DNA from: Plantago ovata
Lineage: Eukaryota > Streptophyta > Magnoliopsida > Lamiales > Plantaginaceae
DNA length: 64,000 nt
Assembly: GCA_028274465.1 (NCBI GenBank)
Contig: CM051458.1
Location: forward strand, 78,512,085-78,576,084
Direction of reading: 5' to 3'
The notes under the pieces were generated by a model. That model saw only the letters and a program-made list of their open reading frames with translations, had not been told where the DNA came from and searched no databases. The translations under genes were made by a program, and so were the position numbers. Each line of letters begins with the position of its first letter. Position 1 is the first letter of the stretch. Positions 49,405 through 58,851 of the stretch are shown here, piece after piece.

Positions 49405-50643
49405 CTACAAGTTTCCTTCGGCACATTCCTTAAGCCAGTCTTCGATTGCTTGGTCGTAGTTTAAGTAATTGTCACGCTCATCCTCGACTATCATGTTGTG
49501 AAGAACGATGCAACAATACATTATCTGTTGGAGTTGTAGCCTGCTATGTGGAAGGGACGGATGCTTGATAATATGAAACCGAGCTTGTATAACTCCAAAA
49601 GCACGTTCCACATCTTTCCGGCAAGATTCTTGGCGCGTGCTGAACTTCTGTAGTTTGTGAGTCGTAGGATTGGGAACGGCAGGTACGAATGTTGCCCAAT
49701 TTGGGTAGATGCCATCGACTAGGTAGTAAGGCATGTTATACTCACGACCATTGATATGAAAGCGCACGTCAGGTGACACACCGTTGAGGAGATCGTCGAA
49801 CAAATGTGATCGTTCGAGCACCGTCTTATCATTGAATTTTCCAGAAAGTCCAAAGAATGAATGTCAGATCCAAGTATCTTGGGATGCAACAGCTTCGAGA
49901 ATAAGAGTGGGCTTTCCGCTCCTGCCTTGAAATTGACCGGCCCACGCCTTTGGACAATTCTTCCACTCCCAGTGCATACAATCGAAACTTCCAATCATCC
50001 CGGGGAAGCCTCTACTTGCGTTGATTGCAAGAAGCCTTCTCAAATCATTTTCAGTAGGCTTCCGCATGTACTCCGGGCCAAAGCGTTGTACGACTGCGAT
50101 ACAAAATCGATTAAGACATTTAATAGCCGTGCTTTCACCCATTCTGCAATACTCATCAACCCCGTTTGCGCAAAGCCCATAGGCTATCATTTTCATGACT
50201 GCGGTAAACTTTTGGTAAGGGGTTAAACTCGGTGTACCAGCCGCATTGACGCTGTTGTGGAAGTAGGTGTCCGTCTCCATCACACCGGCCATCACTCTGT
50301 CGAACAATTCCCTCCTCATTCGGAACCTCCGTCTGAATTGGTTTGCGTAGGTAGCTCTTGGAGGAAAGTGGTCATCGTACAATTGCACTCCCCGTTGCAC
50401 TCTACTCCTATCAATGTACGCACGTTTTTTCTTTTCTTTTTGTGGCTTCTTTGATCGTTCTTCATACTGCATGGATTGTTCTATCATGCTTGGCAAGTTT
50501 TGGATGAACTGCTTTTCCATTACTTTGTAGTTCGAGGACGAACCACCATCATTGAATTGTTGGTTGAATTGTGGGTAGATTTATGCAGTAAAGTTTTGGA
50601 GGAAGCTATCGGTGGATGAAGATGATGAAGATGATGAAGACAT
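49405..50643 (-). pseudogene. Harbinger/ALP1-like DDE transposase, two stops
   Basis: Would cut and paste the element. From the ATG at 50643 (a serine run) the frame stays open to 49405, 413 codons, except for TAA at 50581-50583 and TGA at 49864-49866. N-terminal basic helices (FRRRFRMRRELFDRV) precede the DDE core: GSFDCMHWEWKNCP (first Asp), YYLVDGIYPNW (second Asp) and KDVERAFGVIQARF (Glu). The end reads CCIVLHNMIVEDERD. This is the plant transposon family also known from HARBI1/ALP1. The TGA replaces what is usually a Trp codon, so two base changes alone separate it from an open frame. Confidence 0.9.
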
Positions 50644-50739
50644 GATTATCTTTCGAGAGTGGAAGTGGTTGTGGATGCAATTGGATTGTGTTGGTTGGTG
50701 TGTCTGATTGTAAGTTCTGAGATGCTATTAAATAGAGAA

Positions 50740-51050
50740 AGTCAGCTGGCAAATTCAAATTCAAATTCAAATTAAAGATAAGATTCCCGACAAATTCAAA
50801 TTCAAATTAAAGATAAGATTCCCGACAAATTCAAATTCAAATTAAAGATCAGATTCCCGACAAATTCAAATTCAAATTACACAAATTCAAATTCAAATTA
50901 AAGATCAGATTCCCGACAAATTCAAATTCAAATTACACAAATTCAAATTCAAATTAAAGATCAGATTCCCGACAAATTCAAATTCAAATTAAAGATAAGA
51001 TTCCTGACAAATTCATTTCAAATTCAAATTTCAAATTTCAAGCAACACAC
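50740..51050. repeat. 35-bp tandem repeat built from CAAATT
   Basis: About seven copies of GACAAATTCAAATTCAAATT plus AAAGATAAGATTCCC, with shorter variants ending in ACACAAATTC. It lies between the two genes of the Harbinger element, where it could form part of the spacer promoter region. Confidence 0.85.
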
Positions 51051-51181
51051 TGATTTTATTACAACGGACATCGATCTCTCACGGAAAGGAAATACAAGCA
51101 CACCACACTTGGACATAAAATTAAAATACGAACAAAGCACACATGCATTAAAGTAAAATAAAAGCAGACCACCATTTCTGC

Positions 51182-52355
51182 CTACTCATCAGGAAACAAC
51201 TCCATCTTAAGACGGTCGAACACTAGCTGCTCATCAGGCATTAAATCACGGACAACCTTTTTTGCTAGATATTTGGTATACATCTTCAACTTCTTGAAAC
51301 GTAGTTCTTCATCTTGTCTCTTTTGTTGTTTCTCGGTTATCTCCTGGAAATAGAGAAACTTCTGTTGGTCAAGCTCAATTGAAGCCGGATAAGTCATGGT
51401 GAACCGCGACATTTCTTCACTTATCGGACTTGAGCTAGAATTTCCATTTCTAGCCAACCTCTTGGCCACGTCACGTCCCATGGGACGTTTCTCCGGGGAG
51501 GTCACGACAAATGAACGTTTGCTCCCACCACTACTACCTGCACCCGCAGATGCCATTGGCTCGTCGTCTCCCTTGTCACCACCACCACCGGCCTCTCCCT
51601 CCTGAGGCCTGTTCACATAATCATCCAGCGTAAGTATTCCGCATGCTCCGGATACTTCTTCACGACATTCCATTGCTCCATATATGTGAAGTCCTCATTT
51701 TTCTTTGCTCTGTAGAAATCCTGGGCGTACGAAATTATTTGTTCATCGGTGTAGTTACCACTACGTTGACCAAGGAACTTGTGTGCTTTTTCATGGCAGA
51801 TAACCCACACAGATATGTGTTTTTTAAGCAACTACAATCTCCCCCGGAGTGAGTCCTTGGTGCGCACATTCATATCAGGAATCATCCCATCACTACGGAC
51901 GTTTTCGTATCTTTCGGACACCTTTTTGAAGATCGACTTGAGGTCTTGGTTCGTGCCGGTGATTGGGCACTGGCAAACCTCCGCGTAAGCAGTCAGAATG
52001 ACCCCGTCCTCATGAATGTTGAAGCTGTGTCTCTTATTAGAACCACCACCACCAACTTTTTTAGCGGCTTTCTCTTTTCCTTTGCCACGACTTCATGTTC
52101 TTTCCTCGGCCACGGGCGGCTCCGGCTAGGTCTCACGAACAATCTCAGGGTATTGTTGAGAATCATAGAACATGGGTGTTTGTGAGGGTGGACTGTTGAA
52201 ATAAGGAACATACAGAGTTTCAGATGGGTTTTGGAAAAGAGTTCGGTTAGGTGGGGGGGATGGGGTTGGACGAAACATGTCATTCATGATAGAATCGTAT
52301 CGTTCAGGATCGCTGTTTTCAAGTAATTAAGATAGTGTTGTTGCTCGGGAGTCAT
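51182..52355 (-). pseudogene. Harbinger accessory ORF, NAM/GST-T3-like DNA-binding protein
   Basis: Harbinger elements need a second protein that helps the transposase bind DNA. A minus-strand start near 52355 leads through a Pro-rich head. A trihelix/Myb-like block (TGTNQDLKSIFKKVSERYE near 51930, SGNYTDEQIISYAQ near 51750, EQWNVVKKYPEH near 51660) follows. The Gly/Ser-rich linker and charged C-terminal coil (EKQQKRQDEELRFKKLKMY, ending PDEQLVF) match the no-apical-meristem-associated C-terminal domain. A TAG near 51838, a frame change near 51640 and a further one near 52310 break it. Confidence 0.7.
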
Positions 52356-52891
52356 TTTGGTGGATGGGAAAAATGGAAAGGAAAAGAGTTGAGAGAGTGT
52401 TTTGAGTTTAATTAAGAAGGGAAAAATGAGTTGGAGAAATAATGAGCAAACATATCCAAGATTGGTGTCTATTTATAGATCTCGAAAAGTTCTATCCGTT
52501 GGTAATTTTTATTTATTTTTTGCATTTTTATTTTAAAAGTTATGACCGTTTGAAATTTAAATGGAAAAGTAAAAAAAAAAATTAAAAAAAAAGTAAACTA
52601 AAGTGGGTGGAGTCCACCATGGACTCCACGCCACTTGTTGCTCCGCGTTTAAGTTAAACGCGGAGTAGCCTTAAACGCAGCCCAAGCCGCATTTTGGGCC
52701 ACTGATGTGGCCCAATGTGGCCCAAAACGCGGCTTGGGCCGCGTTTAATGTCCCCTTAAGCACGCTTAAGGGGACTGATGTGGCCAGTCTAAGGCTCTTG
52801 TTTAATCAGAAGAATGAAAATATGAGGTCTCTTGTTTACTGTAGAATACTAGAATGTTGTTACTTGTTAGGCTCTGTATGTGAGGATTAAT

Positions 52892-53417
52892 CTGAGTATG
52901 TGTGTTTGTTGTTTCTTAGAGTATTGGTATTTGAGCTGAATGTGATGCTAAAAGTTAAAGATTATTTATCTCATTTGGTGGAGGAAGTTATATTTGTTTC
53001 TATTATTGCTAGTAGTATTGTTTTTAGATATATTTTCGTGTTTTTATGCCTTTCCGAGACATTTTCAAAACTTTTTCGAAACGTCTCGAGACATCTCGGT
53101 AAATTGAGAAATCGATACGAGCACTGAAACCGAGATTTTAATCCATGGTGAGGTTTAAGCTGAGTATGTGTGTGTTTGCTGTTTCTTAGTGTATTGGTAT
53201 TTGAGCTGAATGTGATGCTTAAAGTTAAAGATTATTTATCTCATTTGGTGGAGGAAATTATTTTTGTTTCTATTATTGCTAGTAGTATTATTTTTAGATA
53301 TATTTTCATGTTTTTATGCCTTTCCGAGACATTTTCGAAACATTTCCAAAACGTCTCGAGACGTCTCGGTAAATTGAGAAATCGATACGAGCACCGAAAC
53401 CGATATTTTAATTCACG
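52892..53417. repeat. Tandem duplication of the hAT element's right end
   Basis: CTGAGTATGTGTG starts at 52892 and again at 53160; the two ~260-268-bp copies are nearly identical and both finish with an ACCGA.ATTTTAAT terminal motif. The element therefore ends in two terminal repeats in a row. Confidence 0.85.
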
Positions 53418-53720
53418 GCCATACCCCACTTGATCAGTAGAAGAAACAAGTTGAAAATCAACTTTAATAGTATCCCAACCAATTCAAATACAACCATTTT
53501 TTGCATTAGAGTAAATATCCAAGAATTTATAACAATCACCAAAACGTCTCCTAATACCAACTGCTTTATTTTGCTCGACTCTTTTTTCAAAAGCCCCCAC
53601 CCACAACTACAAATATTATTTACCTTAAGAAACCTAATTACAACCTCCTTTTGTCTCAACGACTTATTGCGTCCTCGAACATTGCAACTAGCTATTATCA
53701 TTGTAAATTAAAGGTGGAGG

Positions 53721-54320
53721 AACAAGGCAGAGAACACCCCCCCCCCCCCCAATCAAAGTCACCAAACTGCACATTCACTTTATCCATACTCCTATTCTCC
53801 ATAATTTTTTCCCATTCCCCTGTTTAACCAACACTTGAAACTGGTTCACATGTTCTGCATTATTCACAGTTGGTCTTTGTTGCTTATTTTGTGGAGCTGC
53901 AAGTTTGTTGGCAGCAATTCTTCTCCTCTGGCCAACTTCAACCCACTCTTTTCAGGCTCTATTCCTGCCCCTGTTCAGCCAACACTTGAAATTGGTTCTC
54001 ATTTTTATTTACGATCTCTAGAACATTTTATTTGTGATACTGTATAGTAAATAGTAATAACATAAAATTACATAAACTATCACTCTAGAGCACCTTATTG
54101 CTAAGACAACCACCTTAAAAAAAATATTACAAAAAAGGTCATTCTATTTTTTGGTGCCCTAAAATCTAATCAATTAGTCTCCAAAATTTCGCTAAATTGG
54201 ATATGGACTCCATTTTTCTCACTAAGATGGATTTTGTTGGTGTTTTTGACATCCATTAGTGTTAATTAATTACGAGTACTAACTAATTATATTTAACTAT
54301 TTTTTTTGCTAACTAATTAA
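53721..54320. other. Non-coding stretch
   Basis: Contains a C-run at 53739-53750 and a repeated CCAACACTTGAAA.TGGTTC phrase (near 53829 and 53979). No gene recognised; it may be the 5' UTR of the minus-strand LINE. Confidence 0.4.
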
Positions 54321-54339
54321 TATTTATATACAAAAACTA

Positions 54340-54790
54340 ATGATACTACAGCATTTGTGTTGCTGAAACTAATGAAACTAGCATATGTGTTGGTGAATCT
54401 AATGAAACTAGCATTTTTGTGTTCACTTGTGATGCTGAAACAAATGAAATTAGCATTTGTGTTTGCCGAAACTAATGAAACTAGCATTTGTGTTGCTGAA
54501 ACTAGCATTTTTGTGGCTGAAACTAGCACTTATGATGCTTAAACTAATGAAAACTAGCATTTGTTGTTAAAACTAGCATTTGTGTTGCTGAAACTAATGA
54601 AACTAACATTTTTGTTGCTGAAACTAGCACTTATGATGCTGAAACTAATGACAATAACATTTTTGTTGTTGAAACTAATGAAATTAACATTTTATGATGC
54701 TGAAAGTAGCATTAAAATAGTTAGTTTCGGCTAGTTTTTGTTTGAAATTGGCTTCTGAAACTAGCTTTTATGTGTTGAAACTAATCTGAA
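54340..54790. repeat. Degenerate minisatellite
   Basis: About a dozen copies of a module near 30-36 bases: GAAACTAATGAAACTAGCAT followed by TTGTGTTGCT, with variable deletions. Both strands give open frames of repeated peptides, a by-product of the repeat. Confidence 0.85.
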
Positions 54791-55387
54791 ACTATTTTTT
54801 TCAGTTAAAAATAATGATTTATATTTTTATAATATTAGTTTCCATATTTTTTAATTTTTGAGTTTAGCATAAATAAGTTTTTAGAGTTAGTTTAATCATT
54901 TTATAAAATTAACAACTAGTTTTAAAGGCTAATTTTTGGAAAAATTTAAAATTAACAGTTAGTTTCAACTTGTTTCAGTCATTTTTATCTAGTTTCAGTC
55001 ATTTTTAGCTAGTGAAACTAGCTTCCGGATGTCAAATTTTCTATTAAATCCATTTGAGCGAGATTTTGATGTCCATTTCTGTAAGCGGATTTTAAAAATC
55101 TTCATTAAATACAATGTAGGGAGTTTTTGAAGTCCGGAGGTTATGAATGACCGGGCATTTTGTAAATGTTGCTTGAATGTGGCTTTTTATGTAATTACTT
55201 GTTGTTGTTGGTCCATTGCTGTATTTTTCCCTAGTAATAAATCATGAAGATAATAACTATTTAAGAAAAAGAATCATTTTAATATTTTTTAAGAAATTAT
55301 TATATTGGGCCTAATTCTAAACTTGTCACGGTGCCTCAGAAATCTCCAGGACGTCATGCGTCCTACGATAAACTTCCTATTTATTTG
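54791..55387. other. Non-coding stretch
   Basis: AT-rich tail of the minisatellite zone with scattered AGTTTCAG phrases (54960-55020); nothing coding seen. Confidence 0.45.
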
Positions 55388-56448
55388 TGTTGGTGTCGGA
55401 ATATGTCCAACCCCCAAGGACGTCTAGGAGCGTACTAGGGCGTCATGGGCTGACCATGATAGAAAGATCCGTTCACCTTTCATCAGGGTCCAACCAGACA
55501 AAAGGCTAGGCAAAATAACCTAAGTCCTTACGTGCGGCCTAAAAGTACAACTGCCCTACTAGCCATTGAGCTACCCTACTAGCGTGGTGACGCCCTACTA
55601 GCAGGACAAAGTCCTAGTAGCCACCAGCTAGGAGAAAGGCAAGCCCAACAAAGAGCTCCTCGGGCTACACCACGACCTCCTGCTATGTAGCCTCGCCCTA
55701 CTAGCACGTCGAGAGGAACAAGATTGGTGCCCTTCTGCCCTACTAGCACAGGTAGTCGGACGAGTGTCCTTCCGCCCTACTACCACAGGTGGCCGGACAT
55801 AACTCCTTACGTCAAGGAAGAATTAACATGTTCTAAGGAAAAGGTGGTCCTCGGACCTTAGAAGCTCGGCAGTCGCCCTACTACCCCGTCCTCGGATGGT
55901 ACTAGGGCGACACCCGCCCTAGGAGCACTTTGGTACCAAGAATGACCATTTTACCCCTGCCAGCCCTAGTGGAAGATCTGGGCCAAAGCCCATGGGTCAC
56001 TCCAAATGGTCCTAAGCCCATAGAAGACTCAATCATGGCCGGACACTTGTCACGATCCTAAGTACTCAAGCAATATTCTATTGCTAGTATAAATATGGGC
56101 TCACTCCAATCAAGGTAATCATTCAATCATTCAATCATCACACTACTTTCTCACTCTACATTTACTAGGAAAGCCTACCAACTCCCTACTTGTAAAGTCG
56201 TCCCTCCGGCTTGATCTCAGACAAGCCGGGCTTGTGGCACTAACCCCCCCCTTTCTTGCTAAGTTATACCTCAGGTCCTAGGTACAATACGGAAAGCACT
56301 TGAAGTGCGAAGGACGTTCTAGAACCTTCGCCCTACGACGTTCCAGAGGAAAGTACGACTACGCTCCAGAGGAAAGTACTATTTACCTATCAGCAATTTG
56401 CATGATATAACTCCAACTCTCGATTTTAGTAGAGTTGGAATTCTATCA
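55388..56448 (+). mobile_element. LTR with tRNA-Met-type primer site
   Basis: TGTTGGTGTCGG at the left and TTCTATCA at the right bound about 1,061 bases. A primer-binding-like site follows at once. A TATA box (TATAAATA, 56098-56105) and a CCGGCTTG..CAAGCCGG hairpin downstream (56207-56233) fit promoter and R/U5. Seven copies of CCCTACTAGC or a near variant lie in the upstream half (55550-55890). No gag or pol follows, so it is a solo-type or truncated copy. Confidence 0.65.
56098..56105 (+). promoter_or_regulatory. LTR TATA box
   Basis: TATAAATA in the upstream-to-R transition of the LTR, followed by a CA/TC-rich leader with repeated TCATTCAA. Confidence 0.55.
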
Positions 56449-56462
56449 GGGTATCAGAGTCA
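56449..56462 (+). promoter_or_regulatory. Primer-binding site, initiator tRNA-Met type
   Basis: GGGTATCAGAGTCA, adjoining the LTR, differs at two positions from TGGTATCAGAGCCA, the usual plant site complementary to tRNA-iMet. Confidence 0.6.
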
Positions 56463-56929
56463 TCTGACTAACTCCCATCTGGGTTCGAATCTCCTCAGAG
56501 ACAAACTCCGCCCCATATTAAATTTCCACTCGAATGGCCGCCCTAGAGATGTTGAAATCGGCCACGATTGAATGGTAGTGCTGGAGAATAAATATAAATG
56601 ACTACATTTGGTACCTCCTAAAAGTTCGAACTTTTGGAAAAGTTGGATATACATTATGGTTCTTAATTGTTTTGAGTCTTCCTTGACTTCAAATTAAATC
56701 TAAATTGTATCGAGAAATAATTTCAAAATTTATATTTATATTATTCAAGTAGAAAGATTATATTTTAATAAAAATAAATTTTAAAATTACTTTTTCTATA
56801 TATAATGTACATATATTAATCTGAGATGACCAAACATAATTTGAAAAGGTTAAAAAACAAACCATAAATTTATCAGGGGAAGTAGGATGAAGTAGGATAA
56901 GACTTTAAGAGTGATGATAATGATTCTAT
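56463..56929. other. Remnant after the LTR, non-coding
   Basis: A short leader-like piece with GGGTTCGAATCTCC precedes AT-rich DNA with no gag domain. Confidence 0.4.
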
Positions 56930-57776
56930 AGAGGTAAGATCTAGAAAGATTACAGACGCTCTTAAATTACAAAACTACCGAACTAAAAAGAACTACAAAA
57001 ACTCTCTAAGTCACCATGATTTGACACAACACACGGATCTTGTTAATGCGGGTACCCAAGTCTTCTGACTCTCGACGTCCAATAGAGCACCTGAGATTAA
57101 AAAGGCGCGTGAGGATGTCTGTTTATCTCCGGCTTGCCTAAGTCAAGCCGGTGCGAGACTTTACTTGAAGGAGCTTGTAAGTTCTCCTTGTCTTTAGAGT
57201 AATAAATGTACTTAATTAAGACCAGTTACCTTTTTCTTTGGAAATGGTGCCCTTATATAGTTGATGTCAAACCCTAGGTCGACCCAATCTCCTGCTTCCA
57301 TCTGTCAGCTTCTTATTCGTCCACCTATGTTGGGTAGGCCCAACGTTGACCTTCATGGGCTTGACCCAGGCCCATTTGCCTATATCTTCTTGTGCTATCT
57401 AGAAGATTCCACACTTCTCTTGTCCTTTCTCTCTATGTCGTTGTGATGCGAACCTTGTCCTGATCCAATTGTAAGACAATACAAACAAAGTATTTAAGTT
57501 TCGTAATAAATGAGCTTCGTACACTCTAACCTGTTAAGTGTTTGAGTAATGCTCCTTGTCTCTTTGACTATCGTCACGGACCTCCAAATCTCTCCCTCTC
57601 TAGAAGGAGTTATTTTAATGAATTAGGCATATTTGTAAAAATGCCCTAGAGGTCCACATAATTCAAGGTTCGGATCCTTTAGGTTCGCGGCCTTCCACCG
57701 ACGCTTGTACTTGCGAAGCCTCTTAGTTCGTGGTGGAACGCACGATACGAACTAGACATATTTTCCTTATCAACAT
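56930..57776 (-). mobile_element. 3' LTR of the Tat-like Gypsy element
   Basis: On the minus strand the likely start is TGTTGATAAGG at 57776, preceded by a purine-rich CTACGGGGACATA. A TATA box (57251-57260) and a CCGGCTTG..CAAGCCGG hairpin (57123-57152) like that in the other LTR follow. The far end near 56930 is uncertain. With integrase and the extra ORF to the right, this is where the 3' LTR should be. Confidence 0.5.
57251..57260 (-). promoter_or_regulatory. LTR TATA box
   Basis: Minus-strand CTATATAAGG, a canonical plant TATA box inside the proposed 3' LTR. Confidence 0.6.
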
Positions 57777-57971
57777 ATGTCCCCGTAGTTTCGGAGTATC
57801 TTAGTAGAAGATAGTGTGAAACTATATTTTAAGTGGTTGAGAACGATTTTATCTCCCTCTCTGAGCGGGGATTTTGTTTCGTCCGTACCTCCAAAAGTGC
57901 TTATTTGGGGTAATATTCTTGAAACTCGCAAGGTGATATTTTTTGGAAGACGTATCCGTATCCCACGTGTT

Positions 57972-58144
57972 CCGTACCTGTGTCATTACTTCACTAGACG
58001 TCGTGTCCGTTTTTCATGAGGTGACGTTTTGGACGACGTGTCCGTATATCTTGTACACCGTACCTGTGTCATTACTTCACTAGACGTCGTGTCCGTTTTT
58101 CATGAGGTGACGTTTTGGACGACGTGTCCGTATATCTTGTACTC
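57972..58144. repeat. Two copies of an 86-bp tandem repeat
   Basis: CCGTACCTGTGTCATTAC begins at 57972 and at 58058; the copies differ at very few positions. Both include the phrase GACGTCGTGTCCG. It lies between the 3' LTR and the promoter of the opposite-strand ORF. Confidence 0.85.
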
Positions 58145-58524
58145 CGTATCTCTGTAGCCGATCCTTCGTCGCTATCCAGATAATCAGGGTCCGCATCATC
58201 ATTTTAATGCAAATATGATGAATGTTATGCATACTATCCGTGTCTATATGCTGTTAAGCTTAAATGCGCGCGTATACTAAGTATCCGTGTCTAGGTGTAT
58301 GTTATGATAAAATTTTCAATTTAAAAATGATTTTCGGACCTTGCAATCTGGATAAAGATCTTGATCCTTCCGTGTCTTTCATTCTACGCAGGTCAAAGTT
58401 TTCGAGGGTTTGAACAGTAACTTTTATGCACTGTCCTCATCTCGTCCGTTGATTTGAATTTGTTGTACGGTCCAGATTAAATGTTAACGGTTGTGTCGAT
58501 TGGACTTCTCGATTTTGTCCCTCC

Positions 58525-58534
58525 CTATAAATAG
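58525..58534 (+). promoter_or_regulatory. TATA box of the opposite-strand ORF
   Basis: CTATAAATAG about 320 bases before the ATG at 58852, followed by a pyrimidine-rich start region and a leader. It indicates the extra ORF has its own promoter, in the direction opposite to the element's genomic RNA. Confidence 0.55.
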
Positions 58535-58851
58535 CTGGTCAATTTTTTCTTTATCCTCACTTTTCTAAAGAAATCTAGAGAGAGAATTTTCGCTTTCCGT
58601 ATCTGAGCCCCGGAACTTGTCTTGCTTTTAACGATATTCCACAACTTGTGAAGCTTCGGAGACTTTACACTTCCTCACAACTTCCATCTTCCAGGTAACT
58701 TTCCTCTTTACTTGTTTTTTCGATTTTTCGTTTTCTTCTGTAGAGTTTAATAAGTAGTATACTTATCTTCTTTTTCTTCTTTTTCGGAAAAACAAATAAA
58801 CTAACCCCCGGACTACCGCTTAATCTTGCCCTTCTTTCTTTCGCTTTTAGG

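Larger units (their letters stand above)
48883..52789 (-). mobile_element. PIF/Harbinger element with two genes
   Basis: A 3.9-kb element with TAA duplicated at both sides (48880-48882, 52790-52792), the 3-bp target type of PIF/Harbinger. Ends are partly inverted: GACCACCCGCATCAGTGG against GACTGGCCACATCAGTCC. Subterminal GGCCTTAAACTGGCC-like repeats on the left and TTAAACGCGG / CTTAAGGGG on the right add structure. Inside, on the minus strand, lie an accessory gene and a transposase. Confidence 0.85.
48406..53417. mobile_element. hAT-type element hosting a Harbinger insertion
   Basis: Flanked by 8-bp repeats GCCATACC. The left end is CATGGTACTAAATCTCG, and the reversed right end is CGTGAATTAAAATATCG; the internal copy of that end (near 53150) reads CATGGATTAAAATCTCGG, a better match to the left. 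CTCGTCTC and CCGAGA phrases fill the first 200 bases. Without the Harbinger insertion it is about 1.1 kb and codes for nothing recognisable. It shares phrases with the element at 39780-40614. Confidence 0.65.
48240..53720 (-). mobile_element. L1 LINE endonuclease region, split by a hAT element
   Basis: The right part (53418-53701) starts with ATG at 53701 and reads MIIASCNVRGRNKSLRQKEV, the N-terminus of plant LINE endonucleases. The left part (48240-48405) continues it on the same strand with a FVYGAN-type block and a LGDFDS-like block. The two halves meet exactly at the 8-bp duplication GCCATACC (48398-48405 and 53418-53425). Frames are broken, and no RT follows to the left. Confidence 0.75.

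Noticed and set aside
50740..51050. Regularly spaced direct repeats looking like a CRISPR array
   Set aside because: The units are tandem with no unique spacers, built from CAAATT, and lie inside a plant Harbinger element.
54317..54542. Open frames of 60-70 codons on both strands
   Set aside because: Products of the minisatellite; the peptides merely repeat its unit.
56449..56500. SINE head from GGGTTCGAATCTCC
   Set aside because: Better explained as the primer site and leader directly following an LTR end.
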